A stretch of DNA of 64,000 nt from Micromonospora gifhornensis (GCF_016863515.1 NZ_BOPA01000001.1:28999-92998); one strand, 5' to 3'; positions 48,049-56,569 are shown, counted from the first letter of the stretch. The notes: generated by a model from the sequence alone, not told the origin. Numbers and translations are program-made.

Positions 48049-49019
48049 GAGCAGCTCAACGCCGTCCGCAGGGTCTGCAGGTTGGTACGCATCACCGAAA
48101 GGTAGTCCTCCCCGCTGTTGCCGGTGGACAGGCCCTCCAGCGGGTCGAGCACCGCGGTCTGCGCGCCCACCTCCCGGGCGATCGTCTCGGCGACCTTCGG
48201 GCTGACCAGCGTCTCGAAGAAGATCGTGGTGGCGCCGTGCTCGCGCGCCTCCTCGGTGACCGCGGCCAGCCGCTGCGGCGACGGCTCGTCCTCGGGCGAG
48301 AGGCCGGTGATGCCGATCTGCGCCAACTGGTAGCGCTGGGCGAGGTAGCCGAACGCGGTGTGGCTGACCACGATCTCCCGGCGCTGGCAGGTCTTCAGCC
48401 CCTCGGTGAACTCGGTGTCCAGCTGCTCCAACTCGGTACGCAGGGTGGCCGCCCGCTGGGCGTACTCGTCGGCGTGGTCCGGGTCGACGGCGCCGAGCCG
48501 TTCGGCCAGCTTGTCGCCGATGGTGGCCAGCCGGGTCGGGTCGAGCCAGACGTGCGGGTCCTTCGCGCCGTCGGACACCTCGTCGGCATGCTCGTCATCG
48601 TGGTCGTGCTCGTCACCGTGGTCGTGGTCGTGACCGCCGGCGGTGGCGTCCAGCAGGGGCTCGACCGCAGCCACGTCGAAGGCCCGGTCGCCGCCGTTCT
48701 GCTCGATCGCCTCGTCCACCGCGGGCTGGAAACCGTCCAGGAAGATGATCAGCTCGGCGTCGATGATCTGACCGACCTGCCGCGGGTTCAGCTCCAGGTC
48801 GTGCGGCTCGGCGCCCGGACGGGCCAGGTTGGTCACCGTCACGGCGTCCCCGCCGATCCGCTCGGCCAGGAACTGCAGGGGGTAGAAGCCGGCCACCACG
48901 TCGACCCGCTCCGGGTCGCCACCGGCGCTGGTGTCGGTGCTGCAAGCGGCGACGCCGGTCAGGGCGAGCAGCGCGGCGGTGGCGGTGGCCAGGACTCGGG
49001 GGGTGGTGCGGAAGGTCAT
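48045..49019 (-). CDS. znuA: Zinc ABC transporter substrate-binding lipoprotein
   Basis: A 324-residue cluster A-I binding protein: lipobox ending in C26, YPLQFLAERIGG (first metal region), a His/Asp-rich loop of about 20 residues near 130-150, DPHVWLDP, and VVSHTAFGYLA. The His loop is typical of ZnuA and argues for zinc rather than manganese. ATG 49019 is chosen from the signal peptide and from a GACAGT box seven bases upstream. It is the first gene of the operon, with a Zur-type site in its promoter. Confidence 0.94.
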   Translation of the reverse strand: MTFRTTPRVLATATAALLALTGVAACSTDTSAGGDPERVDVVAGFYPLQFLAERIGGDAVTVTNLARPGAEPHDLELNPRQVGQIIDAELIIFLDGFQPAVDEAIEQNGGDRAFDVAAVEPLLDATAGGHDHDHGDEHDHDDEHADEVSDGAKDPHVWLDPTRLATIGDKLAERLGAVDPDHADEYAQRAATLRTELEQLDTEFTEGLKTCQRREIVVSHTAFGYLAQRYQLAQIGITGLSPEDEPSPQRLAAVTEEAREHGATTIFFETLVSPKVAETIAREVGAQTAVLDPLEGLSTGNSGEDYLSVMRTNLQTLRTALSCS

Positions 49020-49026
49020 GTCATCG

Positions 49027-49056
49027 ACTGTCCGCGACAATGACAATGATTGTCAA
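49027..49056 (-). promoter_or_regulatory. znuA promoter with Zur-type operator
   Basis: The palindrome TGACAATGATTGTCA (49041-49055, perfect 7-base arms) overlaps a minus-strand TTGACA (49051-49056); GACAGT (49027-49032) follows after 18 bases, seven bases before the ATG. The palindrome matches the TGA-AATGATT-TCA form of actinobacterial Zur sites, so zinc-loaded Zur would block the -35 box. Confidence 0.85.
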
Positions 49057-49087
49057 AAACGCATAATTGCATGTCGGAGCAGGTCGA

Positions 49088-49345
49088 TCAGAGCAGCTTC
49101 ACCAGGCCGACGGTGACCAGCAGGGTCAACATCAACAATCGGATCACCCGGGTCGGCGGCGTCTGCACCGGCCAGGTCGTCACCAGCAGGGCGGCCACCA
49201 CGGCGGCGAGCAGCAGGGTGAACAGCCCGCCCAGCGGGCCCGGGGTGAAGAACGCGACAAGTACGAGAAGCAGGGTGATCAGGAACACGGCCGTCGGGTT
49301 GGTCCGGGCCAGGCGGCTAGCGATCCGGCGCTGCGTACGCTGCAT
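49088..49345 (-). CDS. Small membrane protein, DUF6703-like
   Basis: An 85-residue protein with three hydrophobic segments (about 18-34, 40-57, 68-84) and an Arg-rich N-terminus. It resembles the DUF6703 membrane proteins of actinomycetes; function unknown. Its stop lies 32 bases before the Zur site of znuA. Confidence 0.65.
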   Translation of the reverse strand: MQRTQRRIASRLARTNPTAVFLITLLLVLVAFFTPGPLGGLFTLLLAAVVAALLVTTWPVQTPPTRVIRLLMLTLLVTVGLVKLL

Positions 49346-49374
49346 CCCACAGACTCTACGAGGAGGAATGTCCG

Positions 49375-49716
49375 GTGCTCGTGACCAACCGGTTCGTGGT
49401 CGACGACGACGGCGCGCAGGATTTCGCCGAACGGGCCCACGCCGCTCTCGCGGCCCTGGCTGCCCGCCCCGGCTACCTGCGCGGGCAACTGGTCCGGGCG
49501 CTGGACGACCCGCGACACTGGTGCCTGGTCACCGAGTGGGAGTCGGTGGGCACCTACCGCCGTGCGCTCGGTGGCTTCGACGTCAAGGTCACGGCGATCC
49601 CGCTGCTCGCCGAGAGCATCGACGAGCCGTCCGCGTACGAGACGTTGGCCAGCGCTGCGCCCGACGGCGACGTGGTGGTGGTCGACAGCGATCGCGCTGC
49701 GGGTCCTTACCGCTGA
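49375..49716 (+). CDS. Antibiotic biosynthesis monooxygenase (ABM) domain protein
   Basis: A 113-residue dimeric alpha/beta-barrel type protein: MLVTNRFVVDDDGAQDFAERAHAALAALAARPGYLRGQLVRALDDP...WCLVTEWESV is the ABM fold pattern. Members include heme-degrading and quinone-forming monooxygenases; no cofactor residues can be assigned. GAGGAGGAATG precedes the GTG. Confidence 0.8.
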   Translation: MLVTNRFVVDDDGAQDFAERAHAALAALAARPGYLRGQLVRALDDPRHWCLVTEWESVGTYRRALGGFDVKVTAIPLLAESIDEPSAYETLASAAPDGDVVVVDSDRAAGPYR

Positions 49717-49728
49717 GCTGTCGGGCAC

Positions 49729-49744
49729 TACGCTGGCTGCTATG
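49729..49744 (+). promoter_or_regulatory. -10 box of a probable leaderless transcript
   Basis: TACGCT at 49729-49734, seven bases, ATG at 49742. TTACCG lies 16 bases further upstream. Confidence 0.5.
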
Positions 49745-50329
49745 ACCGATCCCGGACCGGCGGCCCCACCACCCCAGCCCCCGCTGCCCGGCCAGCCGAA
49801 TCCCCAGCCGCCGAGCCAAGGTGGCTTCGCACCGCCCGGTGCGGTCGAGTCAGGCGTGCCGACACCGCCGACCGGCCCCGGAGTGGCACCGCCGTTCGCG
49901 GCGCCGCCGACCGAGGGCCGCCGCTCCCGACTCTGGCTCGGCCTCGGTGCCGGGGCGTTGGCGCTGGTGCTCTGCTGCGGTGGCGGGGGCACCGCGGTGG
50001 TCGGCCTGCTGGTCAGCGGGGTGCAGGCGATCGAGGAACAGGGCCGTACGGTCTCCAGCGACTACTACCGCGCCCTGGCCGACGGCAAGTACGGCCAGGC
50101 GTACGACCAGCTCTGCGAGGACGCCAAGCGGCGCGAGTCCCGGCAGGAGTTCGAACGCCGGGCCGCCGCCGAGCCGCAGATCGTCTCCTACCGGGTCGGC
50201 AACGTGGACACCACCACGCTCACCGTGCCGGTGGACGTCACCCTCGCCGGCGGTGGTCAGGAACGGCAGCAGGTCGTGCTCGGCCAGGACCAGCAGACCG
50301 GTGCCATGGAGGTCTGCGGAGTCAACTGA
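49742..50329 (+). CDS. Proline-rich single-pass membrane protein
   Basis: A 195-residue protein: Pro-rich cytoplasmic N-terminus (1-60), one membrane segment (about 66-93, WLGLGAGALALVLCCGGGGTAVVGLLV), and an extracellular domain of about 100 residues starting with DYYRALADGKYGQAYDQLCEDAKRRES, which resembles the DUF4878-like NTF2-type domains. Not recognised further. A hairpin follows before glyS. Confidence 0.72.
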   Translation: MTDPGPAAPPPQPPLPGQPNPQPPSQGGFAPPGAVESGVPTPPTGPGVAPPFAAPPTEGRRSRLWLGLGAGALALVLCCGGGGTAVVGLLVSGVQAIEEQGRTVSSDYYRALADGKYGQAYDQLCEDAKRRESRQEFERRAAAEPQIVSYRVGNVDTTTLTVPVDVTLAGGGQERQQVVLGQDQQTGAMEVCGVN

Positions 50330-50351
50330 CCGGCCGCAGGTAATGTGCTGG

Positions 50352-50387
50352 GTTCGGGACCACGGCAGTCGTACCGTTGTCCCGAAC
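50352..50387 (+). terminator. Hairpin upstream of glyS
   Basis: Arms 50352-50365 and 50374-50387 (14 bases, one mismatch). It can end the upstream transcript or fold in the glyS leader. No T-box consensus is visible. Confidence 0.5.
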
Positions 50388-50442
50388 TGTTCGTTCCATC
50401 CCACCGCGTCCCCGCCGACCGCCAGTCGGCGTAGGAGGAAAC

Positions 50443-51822
50443 ATGCCAGCAGACCGTATCGACGCCATCGTCAGCCTCGCCAAGCGCCGAGGCTTCGTCT
50501 TTCCCTCCAGCGAGATCTACGGAGGCACCCGATCGGCGTGGGACTACGGCCCGCTCGGCGTGGAGCTCAAGGAGAACGTCCGCCGGCAGTGGTGGAAGAC
50601 CATGGTCCAGCAGCGTGACGACGTCGTCGGGCTGGACTCCGCGGTGATCCTGGCCCGGGACGTGTGGGCGGCCTCCGGCCACCTCGACGCCTTCGTCGAC
50701 CCGCTGACCGAGTGCCAGTCCTGCCACAAGCGGTTCCGCGCCGACCACCTGGAAGAGGCGTACGCGGAGAAGCACGGCAAGCCGCTCGCCTCGCTCACCG
50801 AGCTGAACTGCCCGAACTGCGGCAACAAGGGCACGTTCACCGAGCCGAAGATGTTCAACGGGCTGATGAAGACCTTCCTCGGCCCGGTGGAGAGCGACGA
50901 GGGCCTGCACTACCTGCGCCCGGAGACCGCCCAGGGCATCTTCGTCAACTACAACAACGTGGCCAACGCGGCGCGGAAGAAGCCGCCGTTCGGCATCGCG
51001 CAGACCGGCAAGTCGTTCCGCAACGAGATCACCCCGGGCAACTTCATCTTCCGGACCCGCGAGTTCGAGCAGATGGAGATGGAGTTCTTCGTCGAGCCCG
51101 GCACCGACGAGCAGTGGCACGAGTACTGGCTCTCCGAGCGCTGGAACTGGTACGTCGACCTCGGGCTCTCCGCGGAGAACATGCGCTTCTACGAGCACCC
51201 CAAGGAGAAGCTCTCCCACTACTCGAAGCGCACCGTCGACATCGAGTACCGATTCCAGTTCGGCGGCAGCGAGTTCGCCGAGCTGGAGGGGATCGCCAAC
51301 CGCACCGACTTCGACCTCTCCACGCACAGCAAGCACTCCGGGGTCGACCTGTCGTACTTCGACCAGACCAAGAGCGAGCGCTGGGTCCCGTACGTGATCG
51401 AGCCGGCCGCCGGCCTGACCCGCGCGGTGCTGGCGTTCCTGCTCGAGGCGTACGACGTCGACCAGGCCCCCAACGCGAAGGGCAAGATGGAGGAGCGCAC
51501 CGTGATGCGCTTCGACCCGCGGCTGGCCCCGGTCAAGGTGGCGGTGCTGCCGCTGTCGCGCAACGAGGCGCTCTCGCCCAAGGCCAAGGATCTCGCCACG
51601 CAGCTGCGCAAGCGCTGGGTGGTCGAGTTCGACGACTCGCAGGCGATCGGCCGCCGCTACCGTCGCCAGGACGAGATCGGCACCCCGTTCTGCGTCACTG
51701 TCGACTTCGACACCCTGGACGACAACGCGGTGACCATCCGCAACCGGGACACCATGGCCCAGGAGCGCATCGCCCTGGACCAGGTCGAGCGCTACCTGAT
51801 CGACCACCTCCCCGGCTGCTGA
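50443..51822 (+). CDS. glyS: Glycyl-tRNA synthetase, alpha2 type
   Basis: A 459-residue class II synthetase. [25 protein letters not shown] opens the family, [12 protein letters not shown] precedes it, and motif 2 [23 protein letters not shown] and the C-terminal anticodon domain ([13 protein letters not shown]) are intact. A Cys4 zinc insertion is seen as CQSCHKRF and [19 protein letters not shown] is a strong binding site for ATG 50443; the frame is open to 50377. Confidence 0.97.
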   Translation: MPADRIDAIVSLAKRRGFVFPSSEIYGGTRSAWDYGPLGVELKENVRRQWWKTMVQQRDDVVGLDSAVILARDVWAASGHLDAFVDPLTECQSCHKRFRADHLEEAYAEKHGKPLASLTELNCPNCGNKGTFTEPKMFNGLMKTFLGPVESDEGLHYLRPETAQGIFVNYNNVANAARKKPPFGIAQTGKSFRNEITPGNFIFRTREFEQMEMEFFVEPGTDEQWHEYWLSERWNWYVDLGLSAENMRFYEHPKEKLSHYSKRTVDIEYRFQFGGSEFAELEGIANRTDFDLSTHSKHSGVDLSYFDQTKSERWVPYVIEPAAGLTRAVLAFLLEAYDVDQAPNAKGKMEERTVMRFDPRLAPVKVAVLPLSRNEALSPKAKDLATQLRKRWVVEFDDSQAIGRRYRRQDEIGTPFCVTVDFDTLDDNAVTIRNRDTMAQERIALDQVERYLIDHLPGC

Positions 51823-51824
51823 GG

Positions 51825-51879
51825 TGTAAGGAAGGGCCCCTTCTTAACGCCTGGCGTAGAGGAGGGGCCCCTTGTTAAC
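51825..51879 (-). repeat. Family B element, copy 3
   Basis: Reading the minus strand, GTTAACAAGGGGCCCC (51879) and GTTAAGAAGGGGCCCTT (51848), 31 bases apart, ending CCTTACA at 51825, three bases from the glyS stop. It lies between convergent genes; the pseudogene's TAA stop (51875-51877) is inside it. Confidence 0.85.
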
Positions 51880-52833
51880 AACTGGGCTGGCCGACGCGTA
51901 CCCGGGCAGTGGCACCGACACCGCGCCGGGAGTCGTACGCGTCCTCCACCGTGCGGCGCACCCGGCGTGGCTCGCGGCGGATCTGCGCGGGCGTGAAGTG
52001 CAGCACCAGGATGCCGTGCCGACTCAGCTCGTTGTGCCGGTCCAGCGTGCGCGTCCAGTCCGCAGGTCGGAAGTGGTACTCCTGCGAGTCGACCTCCAGC
52101 GCCACCGCCGCGTCGGCCAGATAGCCGTCAGGTGTCGGCAGCGACGTGCCATCCGCGCCGAGCAGCCGGGGATTCCAGTGGATCTCGCTCAGCACGCTGC
52201 TGCCCGCCAGACACTCCCGCAACTCCGCCTCGGGCGCGGACCGGGTGCCCGCCGCCACCTCCTCGAACGCCTTCCTGATCAACGCAGTCCGGCTGCGTCG
52301 CGCTCGCCTGATCTCCTCGTCCAGGGACGTGAGATCGGCGTACCCCCGCTGCACGGCCTCGGCCACGATGGCGCGCACCGGGCGGAGTTGCCGCAGGTCG
52401 CGCGCCGCGTCGACCACCGCGCGGGCCGGAGAGCACACCGGGTACAGCGGTGTGGCCCGGGCCCGGTCGTCCAGGGCCAGAGCCCGCGAGACCACCGCGA
52501 ACCTGCGGATCTGCGTCGTGCGTGATGCGGCACGATCAGCTGTACGTCGTCGCTGCGCGGGCTCTGTCGGAAGCCGTACCAGGTCAGCGCGGCCAGGCCG
52601 GTGAGCTGTGCCTCGCCACCGGCGTACAGCGCCGCCGAGATCCGCCGCTGCTCGTCGGTCAGGGTGCCGGTGACCAGGGCGTACGTCGCGGGCAGGACCC
52701 GTTGCCAGAGGGCGCGCCGGGTCTGCCGGTACAGGTACATGTCGTCGAAGCCGCAGGTCAGCAGTTGGGTGCGGCTGACGATCTGCTGTTGCCGCTCCGC
52801 CAGCTCGGAGAACTCGGGTGGATGGGTACGCAT
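51875..52833 (-). pseudogene. Frameshifted AbiEi-like/DUF559 protein gene
   Basis: Two overlapping minus-strand frames make one family protein. Frame 1 (start 52833 or 52845) encodes an AbiEi-type winged-helix N-terminus (ERQQQIVSRTQLLTCGFDD, WQRVLPATYALVTG) up to DVQLIVPHHARRRSAG; the rest, FAVVSRALALDDRARATPLYP to the DUF559 (Vsr-like nuclease fold) segment GYLADAAVALEVDSQEYHF and VLHFTPAQI, is in another frame. One base is missing near 52500. It may be a pseudogene, a sequencing error or a frameshifted gene. Confidence 0.8.
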
Positions 52834-52949
52834 GCCGCGCAGCATCACCGCACTCGCCGGCCTGTGTCCCGCCCGAGCCGGGCACCTGTGGACGACCGCG
52901 CACGCTGTGGACAGCGCCCCGACCTCGCCGTGAGTGTGTTATGCGTCGC

Positions 52950-53006
52950 GTTAACAAGGGGCCCTTCCTATGCACGAGGCGTTAAGAAGGGGCCCTTCCT
53001 TACACT
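52950..53006 (+). repeat. Family B element, copy 4, carrying a -10 box
   Basis: Half-sites GTTAACAAGGGGCCCTT (52950) and GTTAAGAAGGGGCCCTT (52981), 31 bases apart, ending CCTTACACT. TACACT (53001-53006) lies six bases before the dusB GTG. Confidence 0.88.
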
Positions 53007-53012
53007 TGGGCG

Positions 53013-54182
53013 GTGATGATGTCGAGTGCTGCGCTGGGGCCGTTGAGCATCGGACGGCACCAGGTGTGGCCGCCTGTGGTGCTCGCGCCGATGGCGGGCA
53101 TCACCAACGTCGGTTTTCGGCAGCTCTGCCGGGAGCAGGGCGGCGGCATCTACGTCTGCGAGATGATCACCACGGTCGCCCTGGTCGAGCGGAACCCGAA
53201 GACCCTGCGGATGATCGCCTTCGGGGCGGACGAGAGCCCGCGCAGCCTCCAGCTCTACGGCACCGACCCGGAGATCACCGCCGCCGCCGTGCGGATCGTG
53301 GTCGAGAAGGATCTGGCCGATCACATCGACCTCAACTTCGGCTGCCCGGTCCCGAAGGTCACCCGGCGCGGTGGGGGAGCGGCCCTGCCCTGGCGACGCC
53401 GCCTCTTCGCCCGCCTGGTCAAGGCTGCGGTGGATGCCGCCGCACCCGCCGGGGTGCCGGTCACGGTCAAGATGCGCAAGGGCATAGACGACGACCACCT
53501 GACGTACGTCGAGGCGGGGCTGGCCGCCCAGGACGCCGGGGTCGCCGCGGTCGCCCTGCACGGGCGTACGGCCGCACAACGCTACTCGGGCACCGCCGAC
53601 TGGGACGCCATCGCCACCCTCAAGCAGGCCCTCGACGTGCCGGTGCTCGGCAACGGCGACATCTGGGAGGCCGACGACGCACTGCGGATGGTGGCCCACA
53701 CCGGCGTCGACGGGGTGGTGATCGGACGGGGCTGCCTGGGCCGGCCGTGGCTCTTCGCCGACCTGGAGGCGGCCTTCGCGGGGCGTACCGACCGGCGGCT
53801 GCCCACCCTGGGCGAGGTGGCGCTGACCATGCGCCGGCACGCCGAGTTGCTTGTCGACCAGTTCACCGCCGGGGCGCGCAACCCGGCTCGGGGCGAGCGG
53901 GACGGCTGCACCGACTTCCGCAAGCACGTCGCCTGGTACCTCAAGGGCTTCCCGATCGGCAGCGAGCTGCGCCGCGCCCTGGCCATGATCGACAGCCTGG
54001 CCCAGCTCGACGACCTGCTCGGCAAGCTGGACCCGACAGTGCCCTTCCCGACCGAAACGCTTGGCCAACCACGCGGACGCACCAATTCCCCGGGCAAGGT
54101 CTTCCTGCCCGACGGTTGGCTGGCCAGCCGCGACGACGACACCGTCCCCCAGGGTGCCGAGCTGGACGACTCCGGCGGCTGA
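53013..54182 (+). CDS. dusB: tRNA-dihydrouridine synthase
   Basis: A 389-residue flavoenzyme reducing uridines in the tRNA D-loop. VVLAPMAGITNVGFRQLCRE (FMN region), LNFGCPVPKVTRRGGGAAL (catalytic Cys) and GRTAAQRYSGTADWD are intact. GTG 53013 lies six bases after TACACT of a family B element; ATG 53016 or 53019 are alternatives. Probably leaderless. Confidence 0.94.
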   Translation: MMMSSAALGPLSIGRHQVWPPVVLAPMAGITNVGFRQLCREQGGGIYVCEMITTVALVERNPKTLRMIAFGADESPRSLQLYGTDPEITAAAVRIVVEKDLADHIDLNFGCPVPKVTRRGGGAALPWRRRLFARLVKAAVDAAAPAGVPVTVKMRKGIDDDHLTYVEAGLAAQDAGVAAVALHGRTAAQRYSGTADWDAIATLKQALDVPVLGNGDIWEADDALRMVAHTGVDGVVIGRGCLGRPWLFADLEAAFAGRTDRRLPTLGEVALTMRRHAELLVDQFTAGARNPARGERDGCTDFRKHVAWYLKGFPIGSELRRALAMIDSLAQLDDLLGKLDPTVPFPTETLGQPRGRTNSPGKVFLPDGWLASRDDDTVPQGAELDDSGG

Positions 54183-54205
54183 GCGCAGACCGGCGGCCTT
54201 CGGGC

Positions 54206-54222
54206 ATTACCTGGCAGGTAAT
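54206..54222. promoter_or_regulatory. Perfect 17-bp palindrome upstream of the XRE regulator
   Basis: ATTACCTG-G-CAGGTAAT: 8-base perfect arms about one central base, in an otherwise GC-rich spacer, 131 bases before the regulator start. It is a likely autoregulatory operator. Confidence 0.7.
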
Positions 54223-54353
54223 CGACTCCGCGCGGGTGGTCCGGCACGCTGGCGTGCACGCCCGAGGACGAGGAACCCGATGAACCTGCCCCCACCGCTG
54301 TGTCGATCGAGCCTGCGCCCGTCCGCGCTGGACGCGGTACCGCCGGAGCTGCC

Positions 54354-55154
54354 GTGACCGCCACCGTGCCGGCGCTCTCGGTCGGCCCGGCGCTGCGCCG
54401 GTGGCGGGAGGTGCGGCGGTTGAGTCAGCTGGAGTTGGCCGTGCGGGCCGACATCTCCACCCGCCATCTGAGCTTCGTCGAGACGGGCCGGTCGCGGCCG
54501 AGCCCGGAGATGGTGCTTCGCCTCGCCGAGCACCTCGACCTGCCGCTACGCGAACGCAACCGGCTGTTGTTGGCGGCGGGCTACGCCCCGGCGTACCCGC
54601 AGACCGCGCTGACCGCCCCCCGGATGGCGCCGGCCCGCGCCGCCGTCGGGCAGGTGTTGGCCGGCCACGAGCCGTACCCGGCGGTGGTGGTCGACTGCAG
54701 GTGGCAGATGGTGGACGCCAATCAGAGCCTGACCATCTTCACCGACCTGGTCGCGCCCGACCTGCTGGCGCCTCCGGTGAACGTGCTGCGGGTGAGCCTG
54801 CATCCGGACGGCCTCGCCCCGCACATAGCGAACCTCGGCCAGTGGCGTGCGCACCTGCTGGCTCGGCTGGCACGGCAGGTCGAACTGACAGGTGACGCGG
54901 GGCTGGCCGCCTTGGACGGCGAGTTACGTGGCTATCCGAGCGACGGCCCGGAACCGGACGTCGAACTGCCCGGCCCAGGCGACATCGTGGTGCCACTGCG
55001 ACTGCGGCACGACGGTGCAGAGTTGGCCTTCATCAGCACCATCGCGACGTTCGGTACGCCACTGGACGTCACGTTGGCCGAACTGTCCATCGAGTCGTTC
55101 TATCCGGCGGACGAGCGTACGGCGGCAGTGCTGCGCGAACGCAGCCGACGGTGA
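54354..55154 (+). CDS. XRE family regulator with MmyB-like ligand-binding domain
   Basis: A 266-residue protein: HTH at residues 10-65 (GPALRRWREVRRLSQLELAVRADISTRHLSFVETGRSRPS) and the C-terminal MmyB-type ligand domain (about 90-260, VVVDCRWQMVDANQSLTIFTDLV). Such regulators usually bind a palindrome upstream of themselves and of an adjacent oxidoreductase; here a perfect palindrome is present. GTG 54354 has CCGGAG nine bases upstream; GTG 54300 is possible. The stop is close to the SnoaL-like gene. Confidence 0.85.
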   Translation: MTATVPALSVGPALRRWREVRRLSQLELAVRADISTRHLSFVETGRSRPSPEMVLRLAEHLDLPLRERNRLLLAAGYAPAYPQTALTAPRMAPARAAVGQVLAGHEPYPAVVVDCRWQMVDANQSLTIFTDLVAPDLLAPPVNVLRVSLHPDGLAPHIANLGQWRAHLLARLARQVELTGDAGLAALDGELRGYPSDGPEPDVELPGPGDIVVPLRLRHDGAELAFISTIATFGTPLDVTLAELSIESFYPADERTAAVLRERSRR

Positions 55155-55183
55155 CCGTGTCCCCTGCCCTTGGAGGTCGTGAA

Positions 55184-55600
55184 GTGTCCGCTACCCGGCA
55201 GACCGTCGACACGCTGCTGTCCCGCATCGTCGCCGGTGCGGCACCCGAGCGAATCGCCGAGCTGTACGCCGACCAGGTCGACTGGCAGGTCAACTGGCCG
55301 AGCACCGAGCACCTCGACGTGCCGTGGATCCGTCCGCGCTCGACCCGTGCCGACGTCGCCGACCACCACCGCACGCTGGCTGCGGCCACCGTGCCGGGTC
55401 AGGCCGAGGCGACCGTCACCGGCATCCTCGTCGACGGGCCGGACGCCGTGGTGTTCGGCCAGGTCGCCCAGACCGTACGCCGTACCGGCAAACGGTTCAC
55501 CGCTCGTTTCGCGCTGCACCTCACGGTGGCCGATGGCCGGATCGTCCGGCACCACGTTTACGAGGACAGCCTCGCCATCGAGGCCGCCTGCCGGAGTTGA
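55184..55600 (+). CDS. SnoaL-like/NTF2 fold protein
   Basis: A 138-residue NTF2-superfamily protein: LLSRIVAGAAPERIAELYADQVDWQVNWP and the closing HLTVADGRIVRHHVYEDS fit the SnoaL_3-type pattern. Such proteins are small isomerases, hydrolases or binding proteins. GTG 55184 follows TTGGAGG at good distance; GTG 55151 overlaps the regulator stop and adds 11 residues. Probable target partner of the XRE regulator. Confidence 0.78.
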   Translation: MSATRQTVDTLLSRIVAGAAPERIAELYADQVDWQVNWPSTEHLDVPWIRPRSTRADVADHHRTLAAATVPGQAEATVTGILVDGPDAVVFGQVAQTVRRTGKRFTARFALHLTVADGRIVRHHVYEDSLAIEAACRS

Positions 55601-55615
55601 CGCCCGCAGCTGAAC

Positions 55616-55657
55616 AACGGCAAGGGCCGACCCCGTACGGAGTCGGCCCTTGCCGTT
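55616..55657. terminator. Bidirectional hairpin terminator
   Basis: Perfect 16-base arms (55616-55631 and 55642-55657) with a 10-base loop, between the SnoaL-like gene and the convergent protease gene. The AAC/GTT edges give no T-run. Confidence 0.75.
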
Positions 55658-55672
55658 CGCGGTGGTGGATCG

Positions 55673-56326
55673 TCAGCTGGTGGCGGTGTAACCGCGGGTG
55701 GCGATCCAGTCGGCGAGGTCGTCGGTGGTGAGCTGGTAGGTGGCGGTGGCGGGGTTGGCGGAGTCGGCGATGGTGACGGTGTCGCCGTCGTCCTGGTAGC
55801 CGGTGACGCTGATGTAGTGGCCGCCTTCGAAGCTGTGGACGACGCCGTCGGTGTCGGTGGTGGTGCCGGCGATGTTGGCTACCACGGCGTGGCCGCTGTC
55901 GACGGTGCGCTTGATGTCCTCGCGCAGCTTGTCGGTCTGCTTGTCATCGGCCTTGGCGCCGGGGAGCTCCACCGACTTGTAGACGTCCTTGCCGGTCTCC
56001 TTGTTCAGCACCGGGGTGATGTCGTTGATGGAGTCGGTGCCGTTCTCGGTGGTGCCCATCTCCTTGGCCATGGTGTGGACGTCGATGTTCTTGCCCTGCA
56101 CGCTCAGGGCGTTACGGGCGGCGGCGGGGCCGCAGTAGTAGAAGTTGGGCTGAGCTTCGTAGCGCACGTCGAGCTGGCGCTCGCCGCCGGGCTTGCGGTC
56201 GGCCTGCACGGCGGTGGGGGTGCTGGGTGCGGCCTGGGCGGCGACGGCGGGGCCGGCGATGCCACCGGCGGTGGCGGCGGCAGCGGCGATGGTCAGAGCG
56301 GTCTTACGCAGCATGGTGGTACGCAT
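55673..56326 (-). CDS. Secreted C39-like cysteine protease
   Basis: A 217-residue protein with a Sec-type signal peptide (residues 1-33, LTIAAAAATAGGIAGPAVAAQAA) and a Peptidase_C39_2-type papain fold: catalytic C65 in NFYYCGPAAARNAL, H170 in FEGGHYISVTGY and D188 in IADSANP. The substrate is unknown. The in-frame extension to 56764 lacks a signal and is rejected. The ATG has GGCGGAAC upstream. Two SigR-type promoter motifs and a possible 31-codon leader precede it. Confidence 0.85.
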   Translation of the reverse strand: MRTTMLRKTALTIAAAAATAGGIAGPAVAAQAAPSTPTAVQADRKPGGERQLDVRYEAQPNFYYCGPAAARNALSVQGKNIDVHTMAKEMGTTENGTDSINDITPVLNKETGKDVYKSVELPGAKADDKQTDKLREDIKRTVDSGHAVVANIAGTTTDTDGVVHSFEGGHYISVTGYQDDGDTVTIADSANPATATYQLTTDDLADWIATRGYTATS

Positions 56327-56342
56327 GATGGTGTTCCGCCTT

Positions 56343-56438
56343 TCATTCGGGGGTGCGCGCGGCGAGCGGTAGGGGGTCGCGGGTGCCGCGCGAAAGGGGG
56401 AAGATCCTGCGAAGCAGATGGGCCGTCTCATGCAGCAT
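56343..56438 (-). CDS. Possible 31-residue leader ORF of the C39-like gene
   Basis: ATG at 56438, MLHETAHLLRRIFPLSRG to AARTPE, stop 17 bases before the protease ATG. The peptide is basic and not recognised. No strong ribosome binding site. It would lie in the leader of the predicted transcripts. Confidence 0.2.
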   Translation of the reverse strand: MLHETAHLLRRIFPLSRGTRDPLPLAARTPE

Positions 56439-56489
56439 CGTGTTGGGCTGCTGCTCTCGGCGGTGAGCCCTGATGTCCGGGGGATGTGT

Positions 56490-56515
56490 AACGCCGGGTG
56501 GGGGGCGGTCATTCC
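56490..56515 (-). promoter_or_regulatory. SigR/ECF-type promoter motif, proximal
   Basis: Minus-strand GGAAT (56511-56515), 17 bases, CGTT (56490-56493), equal to the SigR/SigH consensus GGAAT-N18-GTT. Confidence 0.6.
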
Positions 56516-56569
56516 GGCCCGGTCCCGGGGGCGTCGCCGTCGAGGGGGCTTCGCGGTTACCCCCTGTAC

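Noticed and set aside
50330..50442. T-box leader before glyS
   Set aside because: There is a hairpin, but no AGGGUGGNA-like T-box sequence or specifier stem that I can see.
51875..52848. Toxin-antitoxin (AbiE) or restriction system
   Set aside because: Only one, frameshifted gene with an AbiEi-like start is present; no AbiEii or methylase partner.
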